From Ectobius pallidus (Eukaryota; Arthropoda; Insecta; Blattodea; Ectobiidae): a DNA stretch of 64,000 bases. Shown one piece after another: positions 45,779 through 57,745 of the stretch. The notes under the pieces were generated by a model that searched no databases, was not told the DNA's origin, and saw only the letters and a list, made by a program, of their open reading frames with translations. The stretch lies in the NCBI GenBank assembly GCA_964059195.1, contig CAXKWD010000004.1, positions 119,694,043 through 119,758,042 of the forward strand. Direction: 5' to 3'. How positions within the stretch are numbered: the first letter of the stretch is position 1; each line of letters begins with the position of its first letter. The translations under genes and the position numbers were made by a program.

Positions 45779-48387
45779 CCCTCCCCCCCCCCGTGGGAAT
45801 TTCCGACACATATATTTTTTTGTTGGTATTGTCATCTAGTTTAAGATTTTAGTTGTTTGCCCCTTATCAATTACAGCATTTAGCCGGAAAACCCCGGAAA
45901 TCCGCAGAAAATGAATTTGTTTTAATTTTTCATTGTTCTTTGCTCCTAATATTTCCAGGGAATTTCTGACTCACACATTTTTGTTGGTATTGGCATCTAG
46001 TTTAATGTTTCAGTTGTTTGCCCTTACAAATTACAACATATCCCCGGAAACCCCGGAAAACCACGTATATACGGAGAAAATTACTATGTATTATTTTTTA
46101 AATCTTTGTTATTTGCTCCTAATATTCAAAGGGAATGTCTGATTCGTATGTTTTTTTGTTGGTATTGCCATCTAGATTAAGGTTTCAGTTGTTTGCCCCT
46201 TATGAATTATAGCATATCTCCAGAAAACTCCGAAAACCACGGAAATCCGGAGGAATTGACTTTTTAAAAATTTCTTTAAAATCTTTGTTCTTTGCTCCTA
46301 ATATTCCCAGGGAATTTCTGACTCATATGTTTTTTTTTTGGTATTGCCATCTAGTTTAAGGTTTAAGTTGTTTTCCCCTTATCAATTGCAGCATATCCAC
46401 GTAAACCCTGAAAACCACGAAAATCCGCAGAAAATGAGATTGTTTTAATTTTTTAAAAATCTTTGCTCTTTGATACTAATATTCCCAGGGAATTTCTGAA
46501 TCACATAATTTTTGTTGCTATTGCCATATAGTTTAAGGTTTCAGTTGTTTTCCCCTTACCAATTACAGCATGACAAAGAATACTGGAAAAAATCCTGATG
46601 CTGAAGGGATGAAGGCGATTGAAAACCTGGCAGAACACAATTCATATTCTAATTTGACATCTGTGAATGATAATTTATCTTACCGAACCTTCCACAGTCA
46701 CTACCAAACTTTCTTGACTGAAGTTAGAGAAGGGATATTCGGTAAAACAGCACAATTTTGGAATGGTAATATGGACAAAGTGTCATTGATTTTGAGATCT
46801 CAGCGAGCAACTAAAGAAAACAACTTTGACTTACACTTGGCATGTTTAGAAGATATGATTCCCCTTTTCTTTGCATGTGACCATCACAATTATGGCAGAT
46901 ATCTCGTAGTCCATATACTCACCCTTTTGAACCTGCAAGGGACACACTTGAAGCAGAAGAATTACTTTGCAATAACGGTTTCAGTGACCGTAGATCACAA
47001 GTTCCGAGTTCTAGAAATTCGGTGGATTTCCGTGGTTTTCCGGGTTTTACGGGGATATGCTGTAATTGATAATGGACAAACAACTGAAACCTTAATCTAG
47101 ATTACAATGCCAACAACAACAAAATATGTAAGTCAGAAGTTCCCTGGGAATATTAGGATCAAAGAACAAAGGTTTTTAAGAAATTAAAACGAACTCATTT
47201 TCTTCGGATTTTTGAGGTTTCCGGAGTTTTCCGGGGATATGCTGTAATTGATAAGGGGCAAACAACTGAAACCTCTAATCTACATGGCAATACCAACCCA
47301 AAACCATATGAGTCACCAATTCCCTTTGAATACTAGGAGCAAAGAACTAAGATTTAAAAAATTAAAACAAAGTCATTTTCTCCGGGCTTCCGTGGTTTTC
47401 GGAGTTTTCTGGGGATTTGCTGTAATTGATAAGGGGCAAACAACTGAAACCTTAATCTACATGGCAATATCAACACAAAACCATATGAGTCACCAATTCC
47501 CTTTGAATACTAGGAGCAAAGAACTAAGATTTAAAAAATTAAAACAAAGTCATTTTCTCCGGCCTTCCGTGGTTTTCGGAGTTTTCTGGGGATTTGCTGT
47601 AATTGATAAGGGGTAAATAACTGAAACCTTAATCTACATGGCAATACCAACACAAAACCATATTAGTCACTAATTCCCTTTGAATACTAGGAGCAAAGAA
47701 CAAAGATTTAAAAAATTAAAACAAAGTCATTTTCTCCGGGCTTCCGTGGTTTTCGGAGTTTTCTGGGGATTTGCTGTAATTGATAAGGGGCAAACAACAG
47801 AAACCTTAATCTACATGACAATACGAACACAAAACCATATGAGTCACCAATTCCCTTTGAATACTAGAAGTAAAGAACTAAGATTAAAAAAAATAAAACA
47901 AAGTAATTTTCTCCGGGTTTCCGTGGTTTTCGGAGTTTTATGGGGATTTGCTGTAATTGATAAGGGGCAAACAACTGAAACCTTAATCTGGATGACAATA
48001 ACAACAAAAGAACATATGATTCAGAAATTCCCTTTGAATATTAGAAGCAAAGAACAAAGAATTAAAAAATAAAACATTGTCATTTTCTCCGTATAAAAGT
48101 GGTTTTTCGGGTTTCCCGGAGATATGTTGTAATTTGTAAGGGGGCAAACAACTGAAAACTTAAACTAGATGACATTACCAACAAAAAATATGTGAGTCAG
48201 AAATTCCCTGGGCATATTAGGAGCAAAGAACAAAGAAAAATTAAAACAAACTCATTTTCTCCGGATTTCCGGGGTTTCCGGGTAAATGCTGTAATTGATA
48301 AGGGGCAAACAACTGAAAACTGAAACTAGATGGCAATACCAACAAAAAAACATGTGTCGGAAATTCCCACGGGGGGGGGGAGGGGGG
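45779..48387. mobile_element. Foldback element with ~177-bp tandem repeats as arms
   Basis: The outermost ends are inverse complements: a C-run then GTGGGAATTTCCGACACATA at the left, and TATGTGTCGGAAATTCCCAC-like sequence then a G-run at the right. About five units in one orientation (anchors near 45823, 45983, 46158, 46338, 46514) face about eight in the other (near 47105, 47283, 47459, 47637, 47815, 47993, 48171, 48330). Each unit contains TTTGTTGGTATTGCCATCTA, a TTGCCCCTTA-CAATTACAG stretch and CCGGAAAACCCCGG-like words. The centre carries a non-repeated ORF. No target duplication was found. Confidence 0.8.
46570..47000 (+). CDS. ORF at the centre of the foldback element; unnamed family
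   Basis: ATG at 46570 follows CCAATTACAG, an acceptor-like sequence that ends every left-arm unit. About 140 codons are unique: MTKNTGKNPDAEGMKAIENL, then TAQFWNGNMDKVSLILRSQR, NNFDLHLACLEDMIPLFFAC and DHHNYGRYLVVHILTLLNLQ. After about 47010 the frame reads into the right arm and is no longer meaningful. 'FW..YMD.V......RA...N(W)xLHL....MIP.FFA.D..NY.RYL' recalls an uncharacterised, repeat-associated animal protein family that I know only by pattern. Role unknown. Probably one exon or a truncated gene. Confidence 0.5.
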
Positions 48388-49054
48388 TATACAGTAGCCT
48401 ACGCTCTACTACCGTTGTATCCAAAATGCCTTTATATTTTTTACAGAAACTTTTACTTGGAAGTATTAAACCATACGTGACTCAAACGTACCCTATCCTT
48501 AAAGATAAGAAAACATTATTACTATTTGCTGGAATTGATTGCCTAGACTTGCCTGTCATTGTAAGCTGAAGAAATTATTTTTAGTTTTTACAAAATATGT
48601 TCGATTTTAGAAGACATTCAACATTGACTGTCACTTTCTCGCTATCACTCTCTCACCATCACTTTCACTCTCTTAATAATAATATTATCATTCTTACACT
48701 TACACTCATGCTCCAGTTTCCAATTTTTCAATAAGCAGGGCTCAAAAACCGATGTTTTTCAGACATTTGTTGACTGTTGTCAAATATTAAAAGCAGATCT
48801 TATTTGATCGCAATTTTCATATTCTTGTCGTACTAAAACCCGTTGTAGCATAAAAAAGGGGGAACACTTAGCCTTTTCTGTTAATGCTGCAAAGCTGTCT
48901 CAGCTGACATTAGATTTCTTTCTTTAAAATTCTTGTTGACATGAAATATTGAAAGTAACGAGCGTACATTTCTTCGGACCATAAAAGAATTTCGTGCGAT
49001 ATGAAGTTTTCACGTTTGTTTCAGAATTTTTATTAGCCTGAGAGATCAATGTAA
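48388..49054. other. No gene seen
   Basis: Unassigned AT-rich sequence with a CACTCTC-rich patch near 48635-48715. Confidence 0.5.
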
Positions 49055-49635
49055 AGCCCCCTTCACATAGGGACAGTACTGGCAGCCAGTAGCACTAGCC
49101 AGTAGTGGCCGCCAGTAATTATCCCTCTACTATCCCAGTGTGCAGGGGTACTTCCGCTTCAACGTCCAGTAGCTTCTGGCGGCCACTAAACTCAAGGCAG
49201 GTGTAGCCCCCTGCACACAGGGACAGTAATGGCAGCCAGTAGTACTAGCCAGTAGTGGCCGCCAGTAATTATCCCACAACGTCCAGCAGACTACTGGCGG
49301 CCACTAAACTCAAGCATGTTTGAGTCTAGTGGACGCTAGAGAGCCAGTAGGGCAATTCCGTGTCAGATCATCACAGAACACACCCATTTAACCTGACCAT
49401 ACCAGATTTGGATGAAATTTTGTAGAGAGGTAATTTTCATGTATATTAAGAGAAATACAAATACAAACTTTTATTTAAATATTTCAATCCGTTTTGAAAA
49501 TATAGCCATGTAGAGTACTAAAAAAATAACAAATCACATCAAAAACACATCTTTCAACTAGATAGATAGATTTGTATTGCTGTAAACATTTATAATGTAT
49601 AGCCACGCCACATAAGAAATTACACAATAGCTTTC

Positions 49636-51255
49636 TTACCAACTATTAAAATTATAAAATTCATGTACACTGTACAGAGGGTACATTGTCAGTGCAGTTC
49701 TGACCGTCCTCCTAAATGTTTCGAAGGAAAGATCCCTAACTTGTAATGGAAGACTGTTGAATAACTCTAAGGATGTGTACTCAAAACTAGTTTTTATTGT
49801 ACTATACCGGCATTTATTTATGTATATATTTGTGTTAGAGCGTGTATGATAACTGTGAATGTCTTTGCATAAGGTATAATTGTTGTAATTCTTCTTAACA
49901 TAAAGGAGGGCGGCCATAACATACATTGATTGTAGAGTAATTAACCCTAATTCTATAAAAAGTGGTTTACAGTGTGCTTTAGACGGAGCTCCGCAAATCA
50001 ATCTCACTGCCCTCTTTTGCAAAATAAAAAGTTGCTTTGTTGAATGATGATTCCCCCATAATAAAATTCCATAGTTCAGATGACTGTATATATGAGCATA
50101 GTAAACAGTTAGTAGAACTTGAGTCGTGACATAAGATTTTAAAACCCTTAACATAAAGATACCTTTACTGACAGTATTTTGGATTCTGCTGGTATGTTTT
50201 TTCCAGCCTAAATCTGATTCAATGTCAATCCCTAAAAATTTTATAGATGTGTTGTCTACTGTCAACATTCTATTCAAACTAAAATTTACTGTCTCTGTCT
50301 TATCATTGTTAACTGAAAGCGTGTTGGCTTTACACCAGTCATGAATGTTCTGGGTTATACCATCTAGTTGACAAATTGAAGTTTCCTTAGTTTTATTTAT
50401 GACGTTGACAGCAAGGTCATCAGCATAAGGAAAAGCATCCGAACAGTCTACTTTAATATTCATGGTAAGATCATTTATATATACAATAAATAGTAAGGGT
50501 CCCAAAACAGAACCTTGGGGAACACCATATTTCACCAGTTTATATTGTGACTTATTATTAAAATTCAAGACAACGAATTGATAGCGAGAAGAAAGACATG
50601 ACTCTAAAAATTTACAACTATCGCCATCAAAACCATAAAATTTAAGTTTTTGCAAAAGAGTTTTATGTGATATAGTGTCAAAAGCCTTCGTAAGATCGAA
50701 AAATCGACTACAGACATCTTCGCCTTTCTCCAGGCCTTCATAACACCGCTTTACAAATGATGTAACTGCGTCAACGGTACTACGAGATTTTCTAAATCCA
50801 AACTGACTCTGTGTAAATATGTTATTATCTTCAAAGTATTTTGAAATTTGTTTGTGTAGTAGAATTTCGAAGACCTTTGACACTGTAGGTATAATGCTAA
50901 TAGGCCTATAATTGTTATATTGAGATTTGTTCCCCTTTTTAAAAACAGGAACAACTCTAGCATATTTAAAATTATTTGGAAAAACACAATCATCAAACCA
51001 TTTATTAAAAATGTGTGTCAAAGGTTCACATATAAAAGGAGCAGCCAGCTTAATGAACATACTATTGATACCATATGCATCATTACAATAGCTATTACGA
51101 AGTGTTAGGATAGCGGAATAGACATCTTCTACAGCAATATGCTCAAATGTAAACTGAGTTTCTGGTTTGGCTAACTTGTTCAGATATGTTAATGCATTAT
51201 TATTATTACAGTCTATGGTACGAATAATTTCCTCAACTCTATCAATAAAATGCGA
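49636..51255 (-). pseudogene. LINE reverse transcriptase, nearly intact
   Basis: Open from about 51255 (VEEIIRTIDCN, upstream of the ATG at 51060) to a stop at 49636, over 530 codons. RT motifs are in order: YRPISIIPTVSKVFE, QFGFRKSRSTVDAV, CSRFFDLTKAFDTISHKTLL (first catalytic Asp), KYGVPQGSVLGPLLFIVYIN, FPYADDLAVNV (the catalytic DD), LSVNNDKTETVNFS and FLGIDIESDLGWKKH. The thumb region and 'YHTRSNTN...LFNSLPLQVRDLSFETFRR' tail follow. All catalytic positions are present and no internal stop occurs. It is cut off from its upstream linker by two small frameshifts at about 51255-51290, so the ORF2 protein is broken though probably recent. Confidence 0.92.
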
Positions 51256-51282
51256 ATTAAAATTCCTCTGAGTTCATTTCGC

Positions 51283-51880
51283 TCAGCACACTATCTGATT
51301 TAGAACTATTGTTAATAGCCTAAATTCAGAAGCAATAAGCCAGGTTGATTTAGATTTATTGTCTGAGTTATTTATTAAGTTCGAATAATAATGCATCTCA
51401 GTTTCCTGGACGGCATTCCTATACTGCATTCTTAATTCATTATACTTGATTTTAAATTGTATCATACCACTATGTCTAAATAATTCGTAATAAGACAAAC
51501 ACTTTTGTTTGAATTTGCGGAGCTCGTCGTTATACCACTTATTACTTAAGACCCTCTTATGTAGCTTGTTTTCAGTTACATTCGTTGGAAAAGCACTGTC
51601 AATACAGTTTAAAATAATATCATTAAAAGAATCCACTTTCGAATTTATACATATTAGACTATACATATCGAACCAATTTATGTTCTTCAAAGCATTAATA
51701 AAATGCCATTTACCAAAATAATCTACTGTTCTCTTGACTCTAAAATATAAAATAATTATTCGAGATATTATTCTCAACGTCAACTTTGGTACTAAAAAAT
51801 ATTGCATTATGATCAGATACCAATGTAGGTATTACAGTTGCTGAACATTTATCATTACTAATGGTGGTTATAATATAGCA
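51283..51880 (-). pseudogene. LINE endonuclease end and linker
   Basis: From the right, VIPTLVSDHNAIFF is the APE endonuclease C-terminus. After a frameshift near 51790 the linker reads TVDYFGKWHFINALKNINWF, NKWYNDELRKFKQKCLSYY and YRNAVQETEMHYYSNLINNS, ending SKSTWLIASEF. 'NKWYNDELRxxK...YY..F' is typical of this LINE group. Additional shifts at about 51290 and 51265 separate it from the RT frame. Confidence 0.75.
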
Positions 51881-51890
51881 ACTCTTCTAA

Positions 51891-53300
51891 TTAACCTATA
51901 AAGGTGGGGAAAGTGTCATTTTTTAGCATTTTTTACGAGCTTTCCAATGACACGTAACACATAATAGTTCTAATGATTTTTTTTCAGAATTCAAAGTGAA
52001 TTTTTTTTTAAATCCTAGAAAATAGGTTATACCAAAGTTAAATGATGTACCAAGATTGAAAATGGGATGGGAATGGGTTCATGGTTAAAAAATTTAAAAA
52101 GTATCACTTTATAAAAAAAATCAGGTAAAAATAACTTACATGCTCCAATGGAAAGCATAATAAAAAAAAATGTCGACAAATAAATTTGTTCAATGAAAAT
52201 TCTTGTCTAATGCCTTATTGGTTTGCAAAGTGTTAAGATAGCACATAAATCCTTTTGATCGGTGTCGTAGGATTTACTGTACGTAATACATCTGTGAGAG
52301 GTATTCAATAATATATCAAGCTTTCAAAATGGTGATGGTCCAGCTGAAAGGAGTGTTAATTTCATTTCACCACGTATTCATTTTTCTCCATCATATAAGC
52401 TAGCCACCAGTTCTTGTCATACACGATGGGGATGTACACTGCCACAAGTGCTAATTATGTACCAGCAATAACGTAAAAATCTTTAAATATTTTATTCGTG
52501 GACTCAATAATAAAACTTTATTAACTTTACTACTTGTACACATAGTGAAAGATTGACCGCTGGTGAAAATGTACGAATCAAACTTTTTCCTGTCTTCGTA
52601 AATCTGCACTATTTTTATTTAGATGTTTGTTGGAATATTTAGTTTATTTTTGTTCATTTATGTCAAAACTTTCTCCATATAACCAGGAAAAAAAAATTAA
52701 TATTAATATAAGTATATTACTATTAATACAATATTAATACAAATTATTAGCCTACACATTACATATTACACAATGTAATATTAATATTAGTACCACATTA
52801 ATATTAATGTATAAAATATCCCTTATCTGTTTTCTACCCTTATTATATGGCGTAATTCCTATAAAAGTATACATTCTTTAACAAATTTTCCTCAAAGTAT
52901 ATTAACGTACACTCTAGAATGAGAAATATTTTCTAGCCAACAAAATATTAGATCAAATCACCCCTAGCTGTTTTTACCTGTTTTAATCTCTACACAAAAC
53001 TACGTTTTTTGACAAATTTTACGCGATTTGCAGACAAATCCTGTAAAAGCCAAAATAACATTTTAGGCAGCTTGAATAACAGAAGAATCCACATCTTAGC
53101 TATTTTCTACCCATGTGTTGTGATTTCTGCAATATTATTCGAAAGGTTTTACAACCGATTCTGTTTTCTACCCCTATTACACAATCTATTTACAAGTCTA
53201 CAATTTTTATAAAAGTTTACCTACTTTGACAATATTAATACAAGTTCTATAATATAATGTAAATACTGTTTATATTAATAATAATCATACATAATTAAAT
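51891..53300. other. No gene seen
   Basis: AT-rich interior of the TIR element, with ATTAATATTA-rich sequence at 52695-52815. Confidence 0.5.
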
Positions 53301-53400
53301 AATTGACCATACTGTACTGCCTACTGGCTGCCACTAGAACATCCAGATATTTCACTGGCTGCCAGTACTGTCTGCCTCTACTGTCCCTGTGTGCAGGGGG

Positions 53401-55589
53401 TTAGTTAGTCCGCGATTTGGAGATCTGTAAGCGGAAAGCGTTCATTTTGATAGCGTTTCATGCGCAAATTATGAAACAATATTTTAATTGATTGCTAGTG
53501 ATAGCTCCGACCCGTTTAATGTTTCGACAGTTTACAGTATAACCTACAAATGAGTTATAACAGATTTCCGGTATCTGACCAGAGTCTCCAGAGTCAGATA
53601 TTATTGTTGAATAAAAGCAGTTTACTCTGAAGGGAATCACGTTTCTGCCTGTTTTTGTATTAAGGTATATTATTGCATTGTGTTGAGATTATTTTTGTTT
53701 TGTAAAAGCGTTGGTTTTGCTTCCTATATCTTGAAATCTACATTTTTTTTGGAACTGTTAATTAAAAGCATATTATATAATGATAGTATCTCCGTTTCTC
53801 CCATTGTAAGCTAATTTGGAGAATAATGATAATGATAATCTCTTTTCTCTTGAAGAATTTTCCTTGATCCTCGTAAATTACCAATTCTTTAAAGTTTCTA
53901 ATTGGGAAGGAACATTGTTTTCGAGCATGGCTAACTAATGATATTGTAATTAGCAGCAGATGTTACATTGCAGGGAAACTTCTGCATTAAAAGTCCAGCA
54001 GTGGACGCAGTGCATCTTCACAGAATGCACAAATTGTGGATCTGGTAAGCATGCACTGCTCTTGATGCGGTAGTTCCACAAAATATTATGAACTAGTAAC
54101 TTTTTTTCGCTACTTAAGCGTTAGTTTCCTCCAAGTAGGCACCGTGAACTCCTTAGGCAAAACGTTTCGGGTAAGGAACTGGCAACTAAAAGGAAAATAT
54201 GCTAAGACAATCAAAAAGCAAAAAGTAATTTCAATGCAAAAATATTAGACAATCCCTGTAAGTAAAAATATTAGATAGGTCCAGAAAGTAATATGTTTAG
54301 TAATGGTGCATCATTCACTTCTAGATGACTATTTTACAAAGATTTCGATGATGTGTGCTAAAGGTTGTCGGTACAAATGATTGTTTACAAAAGTGACAAT
54401 TTTATATAAAATTATCCAACATTAAAAATAATTGAAATACATAAATATTATATAGTTTAGTCTGAATCCGTTTGTTTCGAATTATGATTTATATTAACTC
54501 ACTTACTAAAATTAGCACAATTAATTTGATGGATTTCAAGATTTAATTATCTTGACTTGGTTCGTCTGTATAGTTATTATAACAACGATTCATGCATATT
54601 GTAACGTACTGAAATGGCAACATATAATGATATAATATGGTTATATAACTTGGATTGCGTTATGAATTCATTGTTTCTTATTTTAATTATTAAATTATTA
54701 ATTTAATTAATTATTGTTTATGCTTTAATTATACTTAAATTAATTATTAAAATTAGTATTCTATTTTACTTATTAATTGTTATCGCTTCGTTATGGTACT
54801 AGCATTGCGACATTGCTAATGTTTTTTAGCTTAAAGTTGAAATATGTGATAATTGAGAGACAACAATTAATCCCACCTTGTGTGAAAATCAAGTGATGCA
54901 TTCCATAATATCAGTAATGTAATTAGGTTGTGCATTAAAAATATGTAATGTTATTCACAGTTCTGAGAGATTTGCCGGTGTTTCGTAAAAATAGAAAGAA
55001 TACGCCCTATAAATAAGAGAGAATTGTACTAAATCACCAATGTACAGTTTATTATATATTTGAAATATTTTCATCTAATCGGGCGGTTTGTTGCTTCCAG
55101 CATACATTCCTTATACAGTGCGATCAGAGATGCTTCCCTCGCGGTGAGGGGGTTTCCTGGCTAATCGGCTGATGAGTGGTACATTCGCCCATGGGCAAAA
55201 CACTATGGCGAAAAGCAAAATTGATCGCACAATACTTAGATACACTATTTATACTTGCCACATTACCGATTCTTCTACAGAGCTAAATGTTTAGTATTCA
55301 CTTCTACAAAGAGTTCCTGCATTAAATTATGCGAATCTTTAAATTCATTCATCTTATGCAAACACGTAGCCGTAAACTATTCCTTGTCTCAAAGAGGGGG
55401 GGGGGAGAGAGGGAGGGAGACAGAGAGACGACCATAATGCGGCCGTGAGGATGTCAACAGATCTTAAATATATGTCACAGATTTTAGTTAGATTTTTGAT
55501 GCATATTAACTTACTTTTCCATATCTTTAATCACACTGCAAAATTTGGTAGATTTGCGTTTGCCGGGCTAGAAGCACCCACATGCGGCC
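53401..55589. other. No gene seen; G/A-rich tract
   Basis: AT-rich DNA with a purine tract at 55396-55430 (G-run, then GAGAGGGAGGGAGACAGAGA). An exact inverted pair GTGCGATCA/TGATCGCAC brackets 55117-55229. Confidence 0.5.
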
Positions 55590-55925
55590 GCTGACGGGAA
55601 TGTATTCTCTGAACACGATTAGGCTACTTTGCTCTAACATACATGTGTGGTTGCTGCTTCGTAAATGTTTTTATACTAATAATCTGACGTGAAGCACATT
55701 ACTTCCTTTACCCTTTGTATTAGAACATAAAGTACACAGCTGTGTTGCAGTAATGCGCTTTCAGTTGTCTTAGCCTCATTCAAAGTCGCATTATTCGCGA
55801 GGCAAAACTTAAAACTTGAGTTTGAGTATGTGACGAATTGTTTACTAGGCTATAACAACATTTCAGAGAATTTAATTTTAAAATTGTTCCAAGTAAAGTT
55901 TTAGCTTCTGGTATAAAAAATATGT
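55590..55925 (-). repeat. Dispersed repeat copy (inverse of 35695-36000)
   Basis: The reverse complement shares GTTTTAAGTTTTGCCTCGCG, GACAACTGAAAGCGC, CAAAGGGTAAAGGAAGTAAT and CATGTATGTTAGAGCAA-like blocks with 35695-36000, in order. Confidence 0.75.
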
Positions 55926-56575
55926 ATATGGTTTGACCGGAGGTTCAACTAAATGCATTTACCGGTACCATCTTTGGTTGCACGAGATATCTTTTTTCAA
56001 TTTTTACGATTTCTTTGGTATGTGCTTCCTTAAGAAGTTAAATAGCAATGATGAAGGTCAAGATGAGTCATAGAATTGGACACAGTACCTGAGAGTTGGG
56101 ATATCCTTCAGATTTAGATGTAAGATTGCAGGAACTGCTCCAAGCGCAAAGTGTCATGGTTCCGTTTCTTTATGGCCTTGCTTTCCTGAAACTTTCTAAC
56201 TTTAAGTTGAAGTGCTGTTTTGCCAATACTAGCGAAAGTTTGCAATTCCCGCATACACAGTTGCTATTCCATTCAGACAAGATGGGATAATTTTTCACAA
56301 CTGGCGTCGCATGCATTTCTTCTCTCAGGTATAAGATAGCAAATTGTACATTGGTTATGCCCATACTCTTCAACTAGTCGTTTGTTATACTAGTTCGCTT
56401 TTGCACAATTATTAGACTATAGTGTTTTGAAACTTTGTTTTGTCGGCCATGCTGAAGAGGAAGAAAATAATATCTTCTTGAATGTATAAACCTCCTGTAG
56501 GAATTATTGTACTGTACTGGCTTGGAAGCTCCTCTGCAAAACCTCCCCAAATATGTGTTAGGGAAAATGGTAGTA
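55926..56575. other. No gene seen
   Basis: Unassigned. The frames at 56096-56373 on both strands are not recognised. Confidence 0.5.
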
Positions 56576-56579
56576 TACG

Positions 56580-57560
56580 CCACAACCGAGTCCCACTCCA
56601 ACTCTCTAACGGGACCCGTTTGGAAAGTAGGGGTTTTGGGTGGGGAGAAACTTAAAACAGTAGACATCTAGCGGCGGTGAAATATTATATATGGTGCAAT
56701 ATTATTGTGAAATATTACTTTTTTTATAATCTTTTTTTGGGAAAACCGAACTTTGCGCCCCATGCGAGTCCCTCACTCCAACTCTCTAACTCCCTCCCCT
56801 AGCGGCGGTGGCGCCATCTCTTAATGAACTGATGAAACAGAAAAAATAATTTATTTCTTCTTTATTCTCTTCTTCTCTTCCTTTCCCGTCTCCTTCCTCT
56901 CCTCCTCTTCACCCTACCTACCTATTTGAGACCTATTCCTAATAGTGAATTTTGGATCGACCGGGATTCGAACCCGGGACCCCTAGCATTATAGTTAGGA
57001 GTCTTGACCACTACGCTACGAGTGAATGAAGCTTTAGTATATTAGAGTTATGTTAGGGGGATTTCATAAGTTTTAACGCAAGAATCGGTTTTTATAAGTA
57101 GTGTTGGTGGGCTACAAGGGAATTTTCCTGCATCAATTAAGCCACATTTTATGTTATAACGGCGTTTTTTATAATTATGAAATATTATGTATGATACAAG
57201 GGTATTTTTTGTATTGTGAAATAACCTATTTTGTTGGAAGGGTCGTTTTTATAATTGTGGAATTTTATGTGGAGGTGCAAGGGGCTTTCTTTATTGTGAA
57301 ATATTAGGTGACATATCAATTGCAATTGTGCATTACCGGCGTTGAGCAACGGCTACAGGCATGAAGGTATGCGTTGCGGGGAAGTGGAGCAGGCGGCACG
57401 CGGGAAAGAGCCGAGAGGGGTGGAAGCTGCCAGGCGAGTGGCGAATGGAAAGGGGAGCAGCATGGGGCGCAAAGTTCTATTATACCGTTTTTTTATAATA
57501 GTGAATTATTATGTTGGCGTTGGTGCAAGGGTAATTTTTATTTTAAATGTGAAAGCCGTT
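56580..57560. repeat. Degenerate tandem and interspersed repeats
   Basis: CACTCCAACTCTCTAAC and TAGCGGCGGTG each occur twice (56580-56820). A ~65-90-bp motif, TTTTTATAATTGTGAAATATT then TATGT..GGTGCAAGGG, recurs near 56670, 57150, 57240 and 57485. A SINE head interrupts the series at 56850-57025. Confidence 0.65.
56850..57025 (-). mobile_element. tRNA-derived SINE (minus)
   Basis: The reverse complement opens with CGTAGCGTAGTGGTCAAGAC (A box) and GTCCCGGGTTCGAATCCCGG (perfect B box). A purine-rich AGAGGAGGAGAGGAAGG body follows. The T arm pairs well, but the 3' end cannot pair with the 5' end into an acceptor stem, so this is a SINE and not a tRNA gene. Confidence 0.75.
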
Positions 57561-57660
57561 GAGCAGCGGCCGGCGGAGCGGCCAGGCGGGGAAGGCGTGT
57601 GGGGTAGCGGCCATGTGGGCAAAGCGGCCGCGCTGATGGAAGGGGGAGCAGGTCGTGACG
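57340..57660. repeat. GC-rich duplicated segment
   Basis: Two related GC-rich blocks (57345-57475 and 57555-57660), each opening with GTTGAGCARCGGC and rich in GCGGCC/GCGG words and AAGGGGAGCAG/AAGGGGGAGCAG. They are separated by a copy of the TTTTTATAAT repeat. The composition is strikingly unlike the AT-rich neighbourhood. The 163-codon frame across it is Gly/Arg-rich and probably not coding. Confidence 0.6.
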
Positions 57661-57745
57661 CGTATTACCATCTTGCCATGTGTTATAAAACCATTATGAA
57701 TTTTTCATTTCCAGTTTTTTGTGTGGTGTGTTGTTATTCGAAGTC

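Larger units (their letters stand above)
49560..51890 (-). mobile_element. 5'-truncated CR1/Jockey-group LINE
   Basis: One non-LTR element on the minus strand. The end of an APE endonuclease (TLVSDHNAIFFS, about 51835-51800) is followed by the linker, the reverse transcriptase and a 3' UTR ending in a short GATA/TATC repeat tail (49560-49571). 'SDH' is the last catalytic motif of APE-type endonucleases. The 5' end is lost near 51890. It lies inside the TIR element at 49055-53400. Confidence 0.85.
49055..53400. mobile_element. TIR element with repeated ends, enclosing a LINE
   Basis: AGCCCCCTTCACATAGGGAC at 49055 is the inverse complement, with few changes, of GTCCCTGTGTGCAGGGGG at 53383-53400. 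A third end in inverse orientation (CCCAGTGTGCAGGGG, 49134-49148) closes a ~100-bp mini-unit. A fourth (AGCCCCCTGCACACAGGGAC) starts at 49205. Words such as GGCCGCCAGTA and GGCAGCCAGTAG repeat subterminally. TAA and TTA lie at the outer borders, so a PIF/Harbinger or ISL2EU-like origin is possible. No transposase was found. Confidence 0.6.

Noticed and set aside
47248..48072. Two long repetitive frames with a 59-residue period
   Set aside because: They are the ~177-bp arm repeat of the foldback element read in one frame; 177 is a multiple of three, so the frame stays open by construction.
56955..57025. tRNA gene on the minus strand
   Set aside because: A and B boxes are good, but the 5' and 3' ends cannot form an acceptor stem and a SINE body follows.
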